From: Strigamia acuminata
Taxonomy: Eukaryota; Arthropoda; Chilopoda; Geophilomorpha; Linotaeniidae
Assembly (NCBI GenBank): GCA_949358305.1
Contig: OX442323.1
Coordinates: 6,572,001 to 6,636,000 of the forward strand
Direction of reading: 5' to 3'
Length of the DNA stretch: 64,000 nt
Shown here: positions 11,342-23,175 of the stretch, piece after piece
How positions within the stretch are numbered: the first letter of the stretch is position 1
Layout: every line of letters starts with the position of its first letter
Made by a program: the position numbers and the translations under genes
The notes under the pieces: model-generated
What the model was told of the DNA's origin: nothing
What the model saw: only the letters and a program-made list of their open reading frames with translations
Database searches by the model: none

Positions 11342-13821
11342 TCAATTTCCGCTCTTGGAGCCGGCAAAAACTTCTCTCTCGAGCTCGGCGTCGTCGAAAA
11401 TGTCTAAAGACGACCTGATGGTGCTCCTGTCGCGACGTTTGTACAGATCGGACAGCCGTTGCCAGTACTCCAAGTTGCCTTCCACCGCTTCCACGGTCAC
11501 TTGGGCGGCCGGAAACACTTTGGCTAAAATCCTACCCCAACAAAATTAACCCAAATTTAAATTTATTGCGCACGAAACAAACTCACTGATAAACGGGTAA
11601 TGCGATGTGCGAAATGAAACTGATTTGCAGCTCGGGAATGGACGCTTTTTCCCGGTCCATCATCTGACTCGGTTTGTGGCCCATGGCTTTCTCCAAGTCC
11701 CCTTGTGAAAAAAATTCCCTGTACACGAGTTCCTGTTGACCAAAATTCGCTTTTAATCGGGGCGATCGGCGCCATGTTGGCATATTTACCGCGATTTTCT
11801 TGGCGGAGCGAAAATCCTTCGTTTGATCCGAAAGATCACTCGCCGTCACCAGCAAACACATTAATAAATTGTGATGTTTCACATTTTCGCCTTCAAATCC
11901 GGCTGAAACAATGTTTTAATTATTTTAAATCAAATTTTTTAGGGAGGTTTAATTACAATCGGCCATTTCCTTGAGTTCGTTGAGCGCTCGTAAGTGATGC
12001 GCCAAATCGGTGGCCAGTATCAAATCACGAATTAAGTCCAAAATCTTGGTGTACTCCTTCAAAAAATCAACCAAATTGTCACCCGACTTCGGCAATTTCA
12101 GCTTTGCTTACTTTTCTGGTCAAATTTTCGAAAACATTACAACCTTCCGTATTTAATATGCACATAGCTTGAGCAAAATGATGTCTCTAGAACAAATAGA
12201 ACAAAAATAAATCAAATAAATCAAATATAAATCAAACAAAGCACAAACCTCCATTACGGAACCTTCTGAACTGTAAAGAGCGGCCAAAACTGATTTCTAA
12301 ACCAAAAAAATCCAAAATAAACCCAAAAAACAACCAAAAATCCATTAATTCGTTACCGATTCCACTTGGAACGAACTCGTAGTTCCCCTGTGATCCAAAT
12401 CGTGGCATAAACAAGCAATAAACAATGCCAAACACTCCAAAGACCTTTAACAAAATAAAAATGGCGAATTAAATTAAACAAAACGTGATTTTTAAATTGT
12501 TTGTTTAAATTTCTCACGTCAGATGTCCTTCGTTGATCAAGTCGAAATTCTTGATAGTCAGGTAGCTGAAGTGAGCCACTGAGAAAGCGTGTAGCCAGTT
12601 GTGGTAAGGCGGATCGCGGTAGCCCTTCTTCACCATGAGCACGAACCTGTAAACAGACAACTTTCAGATGTTCATGTCCAAACGCTCAGCTACCGCTTCA
12701 CACACCTAATTGCATGATAACCTGGCAAAAGTGTCGTGTCGAATCCTCCACCGAGTGAGAAATCCCAGCTCTTCGGCCATGCTGATCACCACCTGTTGGC
12801 AGGAAGTCAAGTTTATTCGCCCTCTCTCTCCCACACATCTAACGGCTCCTTCCGTATACCAGTGGCGTGTCGCGGTCCACCACCTTCCGCGGGAAGAAAG
12901 AAAACTGGCACAACTCGGAATCGTAGTCGCTCGGCGACGGAATTCTCGACTTTGCCAACGATTTTACTTCTTCCGGTGAAACCTGCGTCGAAAAATCAAA
13001 AATCAATTTTAAAAATCAACAAAAATACAAAAAAAATCGACAAAAACATCCAAAAAATCAATAAAAATCAATAAAAATCAAAAAAATCAAAAAAGAACTA
13101 TAAAAAAATCCAAAAATCGATTGAAAAAAACCAAAATCATTGAAAAAAACAAAAATCGATCTAAAAAAATCAAAAATCAATTTAAAAAAATCAAAAATCG
13201 ATTTAAAAAAATCAAAAATCGATTTAAAAAAATCAAAAAAATGAATGAAAAGATCAAAAAATCCATTAAAAACCAAAAAATCGGTTAAAAAAACCAAAAA
13301 TCGATGTAAAAAATAAAAAAATCGATGTAAAAAATCAAAATATCGATTAAAAAACCAAAAAATCGATTAAAAAACCAAAAATCGATGTAAAAAATAAAAA
13401 AAAATCAATCAAAGTTAATCAATCAACCTGCATGTGGTACATCATCAACTCGTTGGACAATTTGCTTCTATTATGTGCATCACGAACTTTCTTCCACATA
13501 AGAGACTAAAAATTAAAACAAAAAAATTTCACAATTAAATTTCCCAATTAAATTTAATTCAAAATCCGCCTTACATGCATTATACTGATGCCACAGTAAA
13601 CAGAAAATGCCATGGCAATTTCCTCGTCGAAAGTTGTAAACGATAAGCCATTCACTTTGTTGCACAACTCCGCAATCCCGATAACACCTGCAAACACAGA
13701 TAATTGAACACAAAAAAAAAAAAAAAAAAAATTAGTCAACAAACGCTCTTATTTTTTTAACAACCGACTGCTCAAATTACAGTTCTCTCCTCGAATGGGG
13801 AAACACAAAATATTTCTATCC

Positions 13822-13852
<31 letters not shown>

Positions 13853-16800
13853 AAAAATTAACCAATTAAAAGCAACAGCTGCGACACATTTAATTGACTC
13901 GTTTACCTCGTTCTAAATCCGGTGGTTTTATCCATTTCCCTGTAGAATAAAGGATGCGAATACGCGTCGTGAATGTTGAGCAATTCACCAGTCATTGCAA
14001 CGTGACCCGCGATACCCTGGCCAACAGGCATGCGCATTTCCAGGGTTCCATTCTGTTATTTTAACAAAAAAATTATAAAAATTAATAAATTTATGACCAC
14101 AGCCGCAATTAGCACAATCTGTTATTCACTTCGTGTCCCTGAGCGTGTTCAGGCACTTGCCCGTCGAATACTTTTGCCACAAGCTCGTGATGTTCTTCGT
14201 CCAATAGAAATAACGAACATCTAAAGAAAAAAAATTATAATTTTAAACTAAAAATAATTTTTTTTATACCTTTCCGCTTTAGTTAAATGTCTAGCTTCCG
14301 CCATGATCTCTTGTAAAAGAACTGTGACGTCATCTGGATTTTTATACAAAAAAAAAATTTTAAATTAAAAAATTAATAGAAATTTAATCTGCGTACCTAA
14401 ATGTCTGAATAAATTTTTGGCAACCGTCAAAAGCGACTGAAAACAACACGAAAGATAAAAAAATTCAATTCAATTTCAAGCAAACCAATTACTTAAACTG
14501 CACTTATAAAAATTCAATTTGCAGCGCAATTTCGCAAATAACAGCTGTACCTGACATTGGATTTTGAGACGTCGTTCCTCCTCAAATGCTAATGTATTCA
14601 ACAAAATACTCCGCGTGTAACGAAAACATTCGACAACAACACTCACGTCCGTTTCGGTAAAGCTAAAAAAAAATTAAATTAAAAAGAAATAAACAAACTA
14701 AAAATATTTCTTCAACAAAAGTAATCAAACAAAAGCAAAACAAACACAATTCAAAAATAAAAATAAACAAAATGGCGGCAAAACCGTCTAAACAAACAGT
14801 TTAAAAAAAAATAAAAAATAAACAAAATGGCGGCAAAAAAGCATGAAAACAAACAAAATGGGGAGAAAACAATTACCGTTTGTTTTGTTTTTTATTAAAT
14901 GCGCACGCTACTATGACTGTTCGCTCGGGAACATTAGGAGCCAAAATGGCGACGGCTAAAAGATTCTTGATGCGAAATTCTCCTAATTTGTCGCTCAAAG
15001 TGGCCAATTGATTCTATTCGCGTGAAAACAAGAGAAAAAGAAGATAACAACTCATTAATCTTGCATCGTTTCATCATTTGATGAGGCACGTGATTTATTA
15101 AGCCGCGGATCAATCGCATTTACACGAGCATCAACAGTTTATACGTTATTAATGCAACTCGTTTCCATGACGACGAGAAACCAAACTGCGAGCAAAGCGT
15201 GACGTCAATGTGTTGCGAAAAGGTAGAAATGTTTACTTACGAACAGGTGGAGCAAAGAACTGATAATGGGCGCAATAATAATAATCTTTAGCCATAGAAA
15301 CCGAATGGGCATCAAACCGCTTTTTTGAGAGAATAAATTCTTCGCGCTTCTTTACCTGTGTGAAATTAGTTTCGGTCATGTAGTTGTTTGCTTTCGCCTT
15401 GAGCAGCTCTCTCAAGCATGTGCTTTCAGTCTGTCGGGTAAATAAAAATAGATAAACTTAAGTGCTTTTTGCAGCCATTTTTAGAGATTATTTATCTTAG
15501 TGTTCTTTGTAAAACATGGGATTTGAGGCTTTGCATAAAAAAATGTAAAATGTGCACTTTGACTAATGCTTTTTGTTTTTGGGTTGGAGTTTTGAGTTTT
15601 GAGTTGTAGTTTTAAGTTTTGAGTTGTAGTTTTAAGTTGTAGTTTTGAGTTGTAGTTTTGAGTTGTAGTTTTGAGTTGTAGTTTTGAGTTGTAGTTTTGA
15701 GTTGTAGTTTTGAGTTGTAGTTTTGAGTTGTAGTTTTGAGTTGTAGTTTTGAGTTGTAGTTTTGAGTTGTAATTTTGAGTTTTGAGTTGTAATTTTGAGT
15801 TTTGAGTTGTAATTTTGAGTTTTGAGTTGTAATTTTGAGTTTTGAGTTGTAATTTTGAGTTTTGAGTTGTAATTTTGAGTTTTGAGTTGTAATTTTGAGT
15901 TTTGAGTTGTAATTTTGAGTTTTGAGTTGTAATTTTGAGTTTTGAGTTGTAATTTTGAGTTTTGAGCTGAATCTTTGAGTTTTCGCTCGGAAAATTGAGT
16001 TTTCACTAAAAAATTGATTTTTCTCCAAAAAATTGAATAATCACTCAAAAAAATTAAATAATCACCCAAAAAAATTAAATTTTTACTCTAAAAAATTAAA
16101 TTTTATTCAAAAAATTGAAATTTTTACTCAAAAATTGAATTTTCACGTAAAAACTTGAATTTTCACTCAAAAAATTGAATTTTCAAGTAAAAAAATTAAA
16201 TTTTCAAGTAAAAAAATTGAATTTTCAAGTAAAAAAATTGAATTTTCACTCAAAAAAATTAAATTTTCACGTAAAAAAATTGAATTTTCACTCTAAAAAA
16301 TTGAATTTTCACGTAAAAAAAATCATTTTCTTAGATCAGCTCAAATATGGAGCAATTTAATGCATCTGGCCAATCCAACAAATCTAAGAAACACGTGCAA
16401 GTAAACCAAATTACACATTCATTTCAAATGACATTATTGATTTCCCAAATTTAAAAAAAAAAATCATTCAAGAAACCAGATGCTTAAATCCAACAAACGA
16501 AATATTCCCATCTCTTCAAAAGGATTCAAAAGATTCAAAACTACTTACCGTGAATTTAATTTCATCCTTCAGTCTGTGGGTTCCAATTACCTGTAAACAA
16601 AGCAAATCTTTGGCCTTTCAATTACTAATGACAATTCCCCCCCCCCCCCCCCACCCCACCCCCCACCAACCAAACCAAGAAAAACATATACCTGGCACGA
16701 AAAAAATCCATCGTCATCCGACACCAACAGCAAACAACATGCAAAAGAAGAAGTCACCGTTTCCAACTACCAAAAACAAAAAAATATAAAAAATTATAAT

Positions 16801-17104
16801 AAAAAAAAATTATAAAAAAAAAATAAAAAACTCACATATCGATTTATTTTAACCTGCAGTAATTCAGAACTTCGATCATGAAGAGATTCTAAAAAAAAAA
16901 ATTTAAAATAAAAAATACGAAAAACGATGAAAAACGCAAAAATATTATTTTACCGCAAAGTCTCATTAAAGGTACCGACGCAGCGACAGCAGCTGCGGCG
17001 TGCGAAGCGAGAGATTTCGGGCTCGTTACTTGACGGTGATCGGCAGCGCAGGGAAGCCGAGACAGCGACGAGTGTAAGCGGGCACTTTCCGTGCTCTCGT
17101 CCAT
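11342..17104 (-). CDS. PDE2A: cGMP-stimulated cyclic nucleotide phosphodiesterase (PDE2 family), 758 aa
   Basis: Dual cAMP/cGMP phosphodiesterase activated by cGMP binding to a GAF domain. Exons (minus): 16954..17104, 16854..16888, 16692..16766, 16549..16590, 15356..15430, 14877..15013, 14551..14662, 14397..14436, 14270..14333, 14130..14220, 13907..14052, 13781..13815, 13575..13687, 13428..13505, 12860..12982, 12722..12792, 12518..12646, 12357..12444, 12249..12296, 12112..12186, 11957..12056, 11790..11902, 11587..11732, 11342..11531; all phases agree. GAF-A includes [13 protein letters not shown] and [15 protein letters not shown] includes [40 protein letters not shown] and [20 protein letters not shown]. 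The HD-type catalytic domain has [35 protein letters not shown] and [12 protein letters not shown] (metal ligands H, H, D, D present). Intron 11733-11789 (57 bp) is in frame and stopless. An upstream in-frame ATG at 17171-17173 would add 23 hydrophobic-rich residues. Confidence 0.93.
13000..13420. repeat. A-rich degenerate tandem repeat in a PDE2A intron
   Basis: Roughly 20-bp units around AAAAATCGATTTAAAAAAATC fill the intron between the exons at 12860 and 13428. Confidence 0.75.
15590..15965. repeat. Minisatellite (GAGTTGTA / TTTTGAG units) in a PDE2A intron
   Basis: Two related arrays lie side by side: about 14-15-bp units (GAGTTGTAGTTTT) to about 15765, then about 21-bp units (GAGTTGTAATTTTGAGTTTT) to 15965. 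Their translation gives the spurious [10 protein letters not shown] ORFs. Confidence 0.9.
16000..16325. repeat. Second A/T minisatellite in the same PDE2A intron
   Basis: About 20-bp units of the form AATTTTCACTCAAAAAAATTG, variable in sequence, follow directly on the previous array. Confidence 0.8.
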
Positions 17105-17173
17105 GCTCCGAATTGGCTCGCTCGCGAGCCTTGGCGGGAAAAATCTCCAAACAAAAAAAATGGCTGAAAACAT

Positions 17174-20100
17174 GACCCGAATTAGCCAGAAATTAGCCGA
17201 GAAAATATCGAAACAACAAGAAAAAACTGCTAATTCAATTTAAAAACGAGTTTGTCCGGATCGGATGCAAAAGAGTCGTTCACTTAACCGTAAGAGATTT
17301 TCACGACAAATGACACGAATGGAACGAGCGCGTGCACGTAACATTTGGTTGTCATGGTAACCAAGTGCTCACAACTGCAAGAAATGTTAATTCCGGCTAA
17401 GAAAAAATTCCGCTGCTTAAAGTTTGAACGACGGTTGAGTTTCGTTTCGAAAGTTGCGTTGAAAATGGTTGGAAAAATGCAAACATCGAATCGGAGGTAA
17501 ACAAATTCGATTTCCGGTTCGTACCGGAGTTTTGTTTTGTGTTCGCTTCCCTAACCAAACAGAAATAAAACTCGTTTGAATGTCACGTGAGTTTAACCTT
17601 CAAAGTTCCGCGAATAAAGGTCTAATCTTCTCAATTCAGATTAATATGTTTCCATGTCAAATTAATCCGACTAATTAGAATTACCACTAGGTGGCACTGC
17701 CGCAATAAATTGACATCTAGTGACGATTTATTTATTTAAAGTATATTTATTTTTGTTTTTTTTTAATTCTGTGGAGTCTGGAGACGAAAGATAATCGAAT
17801 TCGTAAAAGAAAAGAAAAAAATAAAAAAATAAATAGAAAATCAATTTTCTTATCTAAATTTTGCAATTCAAATGCTCCACTATCGTCGTCTTTGAGTATT
17901 TTATTTACATCAGTTCAAGATGGCGACGGCAGTTTCGGGCCGGAAAAGAAATTAAAATTTTTAAGTATTTTAAAATTTGATTTTTATCGTGAAATAAATT
18001 TTAAAGAAACATGAATTTTTTTATATATATATTTCGGCTTTAAAAATATGGATTCAATATCGAGTGAAGCTCTGAATTGAAATTTCATTACGAGAGAATC
18101 AAATGCAGCGTGAAAACCGCAACGAACCGAATTTCCGCTTCACTCGTTCAATTCTCACACTACTATATTTGCTTTTTTTTCTTCTTTTTTTCAAACATTT
18201 CTCTTTTCAAAATCTCAAATTGGCCAACTTTAATCCCAAACTTATGTATTCATGTATCTCTTTCTTCCTCGCTTTGTTTTTCTTTCAACTGCGAGTCGTC
18301 ACGCACCGCCGAATAACAAACCAAGTCCCTGTCTACGTTGCCATGGAAACTAGTATATCACATAAATATTTCATACAATCATCAATAATTCTTTCCATAA
18401 CGCCAAACTGTATTGTCAATAAATCCCCAAAATCGAATTTAAAAAAAACGAAATAAATTTCATTTTATTTATTTTATTCTAAAGAATTCAAAAAATTTCT
18501 TTTTTTAATTTCTAAGAATTCAAAATAATTCCATTTCCATCGCCTTCATTCTTTAATCTCGCATTACACTGCGCCATTGTTGCGCATTCCTCGTTCAATT
18601 TAACCTTGGTGTGTATCGGATATTGATTACGGCTCGTAACGATCACTTTTCTTTATTTGCCAACAGTCGGGGTCAATTGTTCAATTCCGCCATCCCAACC
18701 CGCCATTTTGAATTTCTCCAACAATACAACAACAATCGTGCATTTTCCAGCCATTTTCCCACAATTCGCGCGCTAATGTGCAAATTCAACCGAAAAACAA
18801 AGGCCGAGCAATGTCCGCGACAGATGCAAACATAACCCATTCATCTCGAGTTTCCATTTCGCACCAAACTCGGACAAATTGCATCGGTCGAGTGGAAACT
18901 TCGCCACGTTTAAGATAAAGCGAAATGTCACGGACACAAAATCGGAAAATAAATCCTTCCAATTTTCCACACATCACGTGTCCAACGTTTTGTCATGCGA
19001 TTGGTTCAAAATCAAATAATCACCCAATCACAGCTCAATACAGCAAATTTAAGCCTAAATTCGGATTACAAATGGCCGATAGTAATTTAAATCCCATAAT
19101 GCACCTGATGCAAACGTACGAGTGAAATAAATAATTTGATAAATAAAGATTTTTCTTTCTATAACTGAAAGTTTTTTCCGAAAAAATTCATTTTTTATCG
19201 CGATTGTGATAGTAAATAGTAAATCTCATTGAAAAACGACACAACGTGATGACTAAACACATTGAAATTATCGTTAAAGCAATTACGTATTACCTCGTGA
19301 CCGTGATCACACGTTAGACGCCGTCTGCGTGCGAATTTTCATCCGTCACTCGATCGCCGTCCTCGACTCCGGCACGGCGCGGCACTCGGCGACGAATGGC
19401 GCAGTTTATTCCACCTCCAATTCGGGGAGGTCCTTAATAGAATCTTTTCGCTCGCAAACGATCAATCTAGACAGGAAAAAGACAAACCAACAAACTTTAT
19501 CAACCTAAAGTGACGTCATACAACAAATGCATTGAAATTGAAAAAAGAATTTAATTAGCTGCGAATTAAAAGAGTTGTAAAACGAGGTCGTAAAAATTGT
19601 CGTTTTAAGCGTTTTATACGCATTTTGCAGCGCTTTTATGCAATGTTCCGATTTTTATTCGACTTTTTTTTTCTGTTTTTGAGAAATTTCTTGGAATTTA
19701 TTCATCAATTTTAGTATTTATTTATTTTTTGTCGATATATTAAACCACATCAAATTTTTATGCCTTGTTAACATAAATTCATAAAACAACCCGTCGTAAA
19801 ACGTCGAATTTATGTCCATAAATTGAAATAACAAATAAAAATTAACTTTTTCATAATTAAAACGAAAAATCTGAATTATTTTTGTCAAAATCTGAATTTT
19901 TTCGTCAAAATTTAATTTTTTTTTAAAAATTTTCTTAAAATCTGAATTTTTTTGTCGAAATTTTAATTTTTTTTAAAAAATTTCTTCAAAATTCGCGAAT
20001 CGCGGCCCCGTTTAGACTATAATTATAATTCAAGGCTAAATGGCTTAAGCAAACAAGTAATGAAATCGAAACGTACCTAATTGTGAATCGATTCGGTTAA

Positions 20101-21104
20101 AAAGCGTCGGTCGTGTTCTTCATTAATAGCGCCGCAATAACGCAGTCGCGCGAATTGCCAATTGCCGATGCGCTGTAGCGCTGTGCCGCTGTTGCCACCA
20201 TAGACCCGCGCTGCTCGCCTTAATTCTGACTCATAAAGTAATTTGCCTGGAGAGGACAGTGGAATTGCCACTTCAGCTTGATGCCTTCTATTTCCGTTTT
20301 ATTCGAGGGCGGGAAGGTACCCGGTGCCTTTAAATTCGTCAGCACCATCTTGGAGGAATGAAATACTTGTTTTGTATTTTTCACGCTTCCCACGCCCTCC
20401 AGTGGCGGAATTTGAAATATGTTTATTGCATGTCACTCGCTCGTTCATCGCTGAAAAATTGAGCAATAAAGTTTGATTAACTCGTGACTTTGCCAACAGG
20501 ATAACGGGAGCTAATTTGAAAAAATTAAAAAAATTAAAAAAAAAATTAAAATTAAGGTTTTATACATTTTTTATTTTAATTTAAAAAGGAAAAAAAATGC
20601 AAATTGTAATTTCAGATCGTTAATTAGTGACTGGATTTTTAATTGGGAAAAAACAGAAGAGAAACTATCGATTTCATGTTCGCTTTATTTTTAGGTTATG
20701 TGCGCATGAGCAACTGAGCATTGATCGGTTACCAAGTTTCTCTATAGTGGAATGCCCGATATGATATCCACGCCACTTTTCAACCTAAAAATTAATACCG
20801 GGCATAAATTCCTCCAGAATTTACACCAGTTAATCTTTCTTTACGATTAATAAATGCCACCACAAATTTAAACACACTTATTTTATCAATAATCGTCCAT
20901 TCTTCATTTTATTCCACTACGGCGCTCTCGTCGCGAACCAACCACCGTTTCATTCGTAACATTTATTGACCATAAAAACACCTAATTTAACACACGTTTT
21001 ATTTATTCAACAAAACTTTGCTCCGCAAATTGTATACATACAAAGGTGATAAAATAATCTTTACAAAATATTTATGTACAAAAAAAAAATATATTCATCT
21101 ATTA
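17174..21104. other. Intergenic region PDE2A / MFSD6-like
   Basis: No coding exon chain found. GC-richer islands at about 19300-19480 and 20075-20500 end in donor-like GAG|GTAATA and TTAG|GTACGT on the minus strand. They could be distal 5' untranslated exons of PDE2A, but no reading frame supports this. ORFs at 18077-18456 and 20077-20496 are not recognisable. Confidence 0.4.
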
Positions 21105-22800
21105 TCAAGTATTTAATGGCTGCGAGACGGTTTTTAATTCGTGTTCCTCCGCCGGACCTTTCTAAAATAAAAAAATGAAAACATTAATAATATTTATACA
21201 TTTATATAAAAATAAAATCACCTTTGGAGTATTATTCAAATTCGGATTCACTCTCTTAACCAAACAAACAACCACTTCATAAACCAAAACAAAACACCCG
21301 GCCGCAATCCCGAAATATAAATACATGGCACGTCCTCCTACGAGCGCATACACTTGTCCACTAATTAAATTCCCAAACCCCAACCCTAAAAAAAAAAACC
21401 AAAATTAATAAAGTAAATTTTCTCCCAACACAAAACTCACCAAACCCTTCAAAAACTCCTTGCTCGATGCCCTGCATCGTGGCACTCATTCCAGGCGGCG
21501 CATTACCACACGCGAACGACACAACCGCAGCAAAGAACAACCCGAACGTGATCCCATTGATCAACTCCAACGGCAAGATAAACCAAGGATTCTGCAAGAA
21601 CGAATAGCAAACATACCGGAATGCGAAACAACCGATGCACACAGGCATCGCCTGAATGTGTCCGATCTTCTTCAACAACTTATCCGCGAATATAAACATA
21701 GGAATTTCGCCCAGGAAACATTGCACGCCCATTATGCACCCGAAGAGCAACGCGTCGCCGCCCAATTCGTCCACGTACACCATTTCAAACGTCCACAAAG
21801 CGCCCGTCAACACCCCCATGACGAAAACCGAGATCGTAAACACGATAAAAAAGGGTTGGCAGACAACCCCGGACAGATTTTTCAACATATGCTTCGGTTT
21901 CGGAAGATCGACGATGCGCAATTGCGTGCTAATGCAAATGTCGACCAAACAAAATGCTAGAAATAAATAGAAAACCGGACTAAGGCCGGCCTTGACTTGT
22001 CCGAAATTGGTGACTGTGTAGACGTAGCCGGCGACGATGGCCATCAGACCCCAGCCGACCGAACCCCACAGTCGGGAAATGCCGTAGTCGACGTTCTCTT
22101 GGGTGGATTGATGGAATGCGATTGTGTCGGCCAATGAGATTGCGACGCCCGTCGCCATCGAGCTGATGATCATGCAGGTGTAGAGGAGGAAATAGGACAT
22201 TTTCGTGTCGTCTTCGCACGTTAGGTGGCAGGAAATTGTGGAATTGCATCGGAAGTTTGTGGATTTGTTCGATAAATTCGTGCAGGTGTCGAGTATTTGT
22301 TCGAAGATGTCGGTTTGGTTGGCGGGGGAGTTTAAATCGCAGAAAATGGCGTCGGTTTTGCAGTCGGTCGGGTTCGTCGGACATAGGAAACTCGTGTAAT
22401 TCGACGCGCATGTGACGGTGGCGTTGAATTGGTGCGTGATTGGGTTGAGATTAGGCACGAATGAAATTCCGAAGTATGATATCGACATGAGGATGAGGTT
22501 GCACACGAATACTGATTTATGGCGGCGGAGCCAGTCGGCCAAGTTGCCGCACAGTGGTTTGGCAATGATGGTGGATAAAGGCATTATAAAATAGATAATG
22601 GACAGAGATGATTTGCTCAGGCCGAGTTTTTGGACGTAGACGGGCAGGAATGGCATCAAACAGCTAATGGCTGAAATAAATAAACAAATTTATTTTAATT
22701 TTAAAAAGATAAATAAATAAAAATGGCGGCACTTACCGGCAAAAAAGAAAAAATAATGAGCTTTGATTGCGAGTAATCGTCTGTTGATTTGTAGGTTCAT
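21105..22800 (-). CDS. MFSD6-like major facilitator superfamily transporter, 504 aa
   Basis: Multi-pass membrane protein of the MFSD6/MFS_1-like group; substrate unknown. Exons (minus): 22737..22800, 21441..22670, 21222..21385, 21105..21161. The N-terminus (INRRLLAIKAHYFFFFAAIS, then MPFLPVYVQKLGLS) is the family signature, followed by KPLCGNLADWLRRHK, the MFS loop 2-3 motif. A long extracellular loop between helices 2 and 3 has several Cys and N-x-S/T sites, as in MFSD6. Then come about ten more hydrophobic helices, with the SRLWGSVGWGLMAIVAGYVY helix and the GISRLWG element. A short charged cytoplasmic C-tail follows (VKRVNPNLNNTPK, EEHELK). It lies in tandem with CCT8 on the same strand, 375 bp apart. 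Orthology to MFSD6 itself rather than a relative is not settled. Confidence 0.85.
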
Positions 22801-23175
22801 TTTGAACTTTTGAGTACGAAAATAGCACTAAAGTGTCTGAGGATTATCTACGGTCTATGTTCAAAGTCGAAATAAAACTAAATTGCCGGAGACACATGGT
22901 ATTGCACATGTTGGCAAAAAAAAAATCACGCCATCTGACGTCGGTTTTGTTAAGTAATTCAATTCAATTCTAAAGAGTGCGCCATCTTTGATTTTACCGA
23001 CGTATTTTGTGTCATAAAACACCTGCTTGTTCCTTTTAACAGTTGTTAGAAATAACGAGGCATTTATTTTAAATGTTATTTACGAAGCAAGACACTTTTA
23101 TTTCATTCAGTTGGCGCACCGACAAGTAGAAAAGAAAAAAAAAAGAAAAATGTGCAAAAATTAATATTTTAGTAG
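22801..23175. other. Spacer between MFSD6-like start and CCT8 stop
   Basis: Should hold the MFSD6-like promoter and the CCT8 3' untranslated region. No further features seen. Confidence 0.5.

Noticed and set aside
15239-15355. Continuation of the PDE2A exon at 15356-15430 into a longer minus-strand ORF
   Set aside because: A good donor (CAG|GTAAAG) ends the exon at 15356, and joining directly to 15013 restores the GAF-A alignment; the extra residues have no counterpart in the family.
15612-16069. ORFs of 138-145 aa rich in QNYNSKL
   Set aside because: Translation of a PDE2A intron minisatellite.
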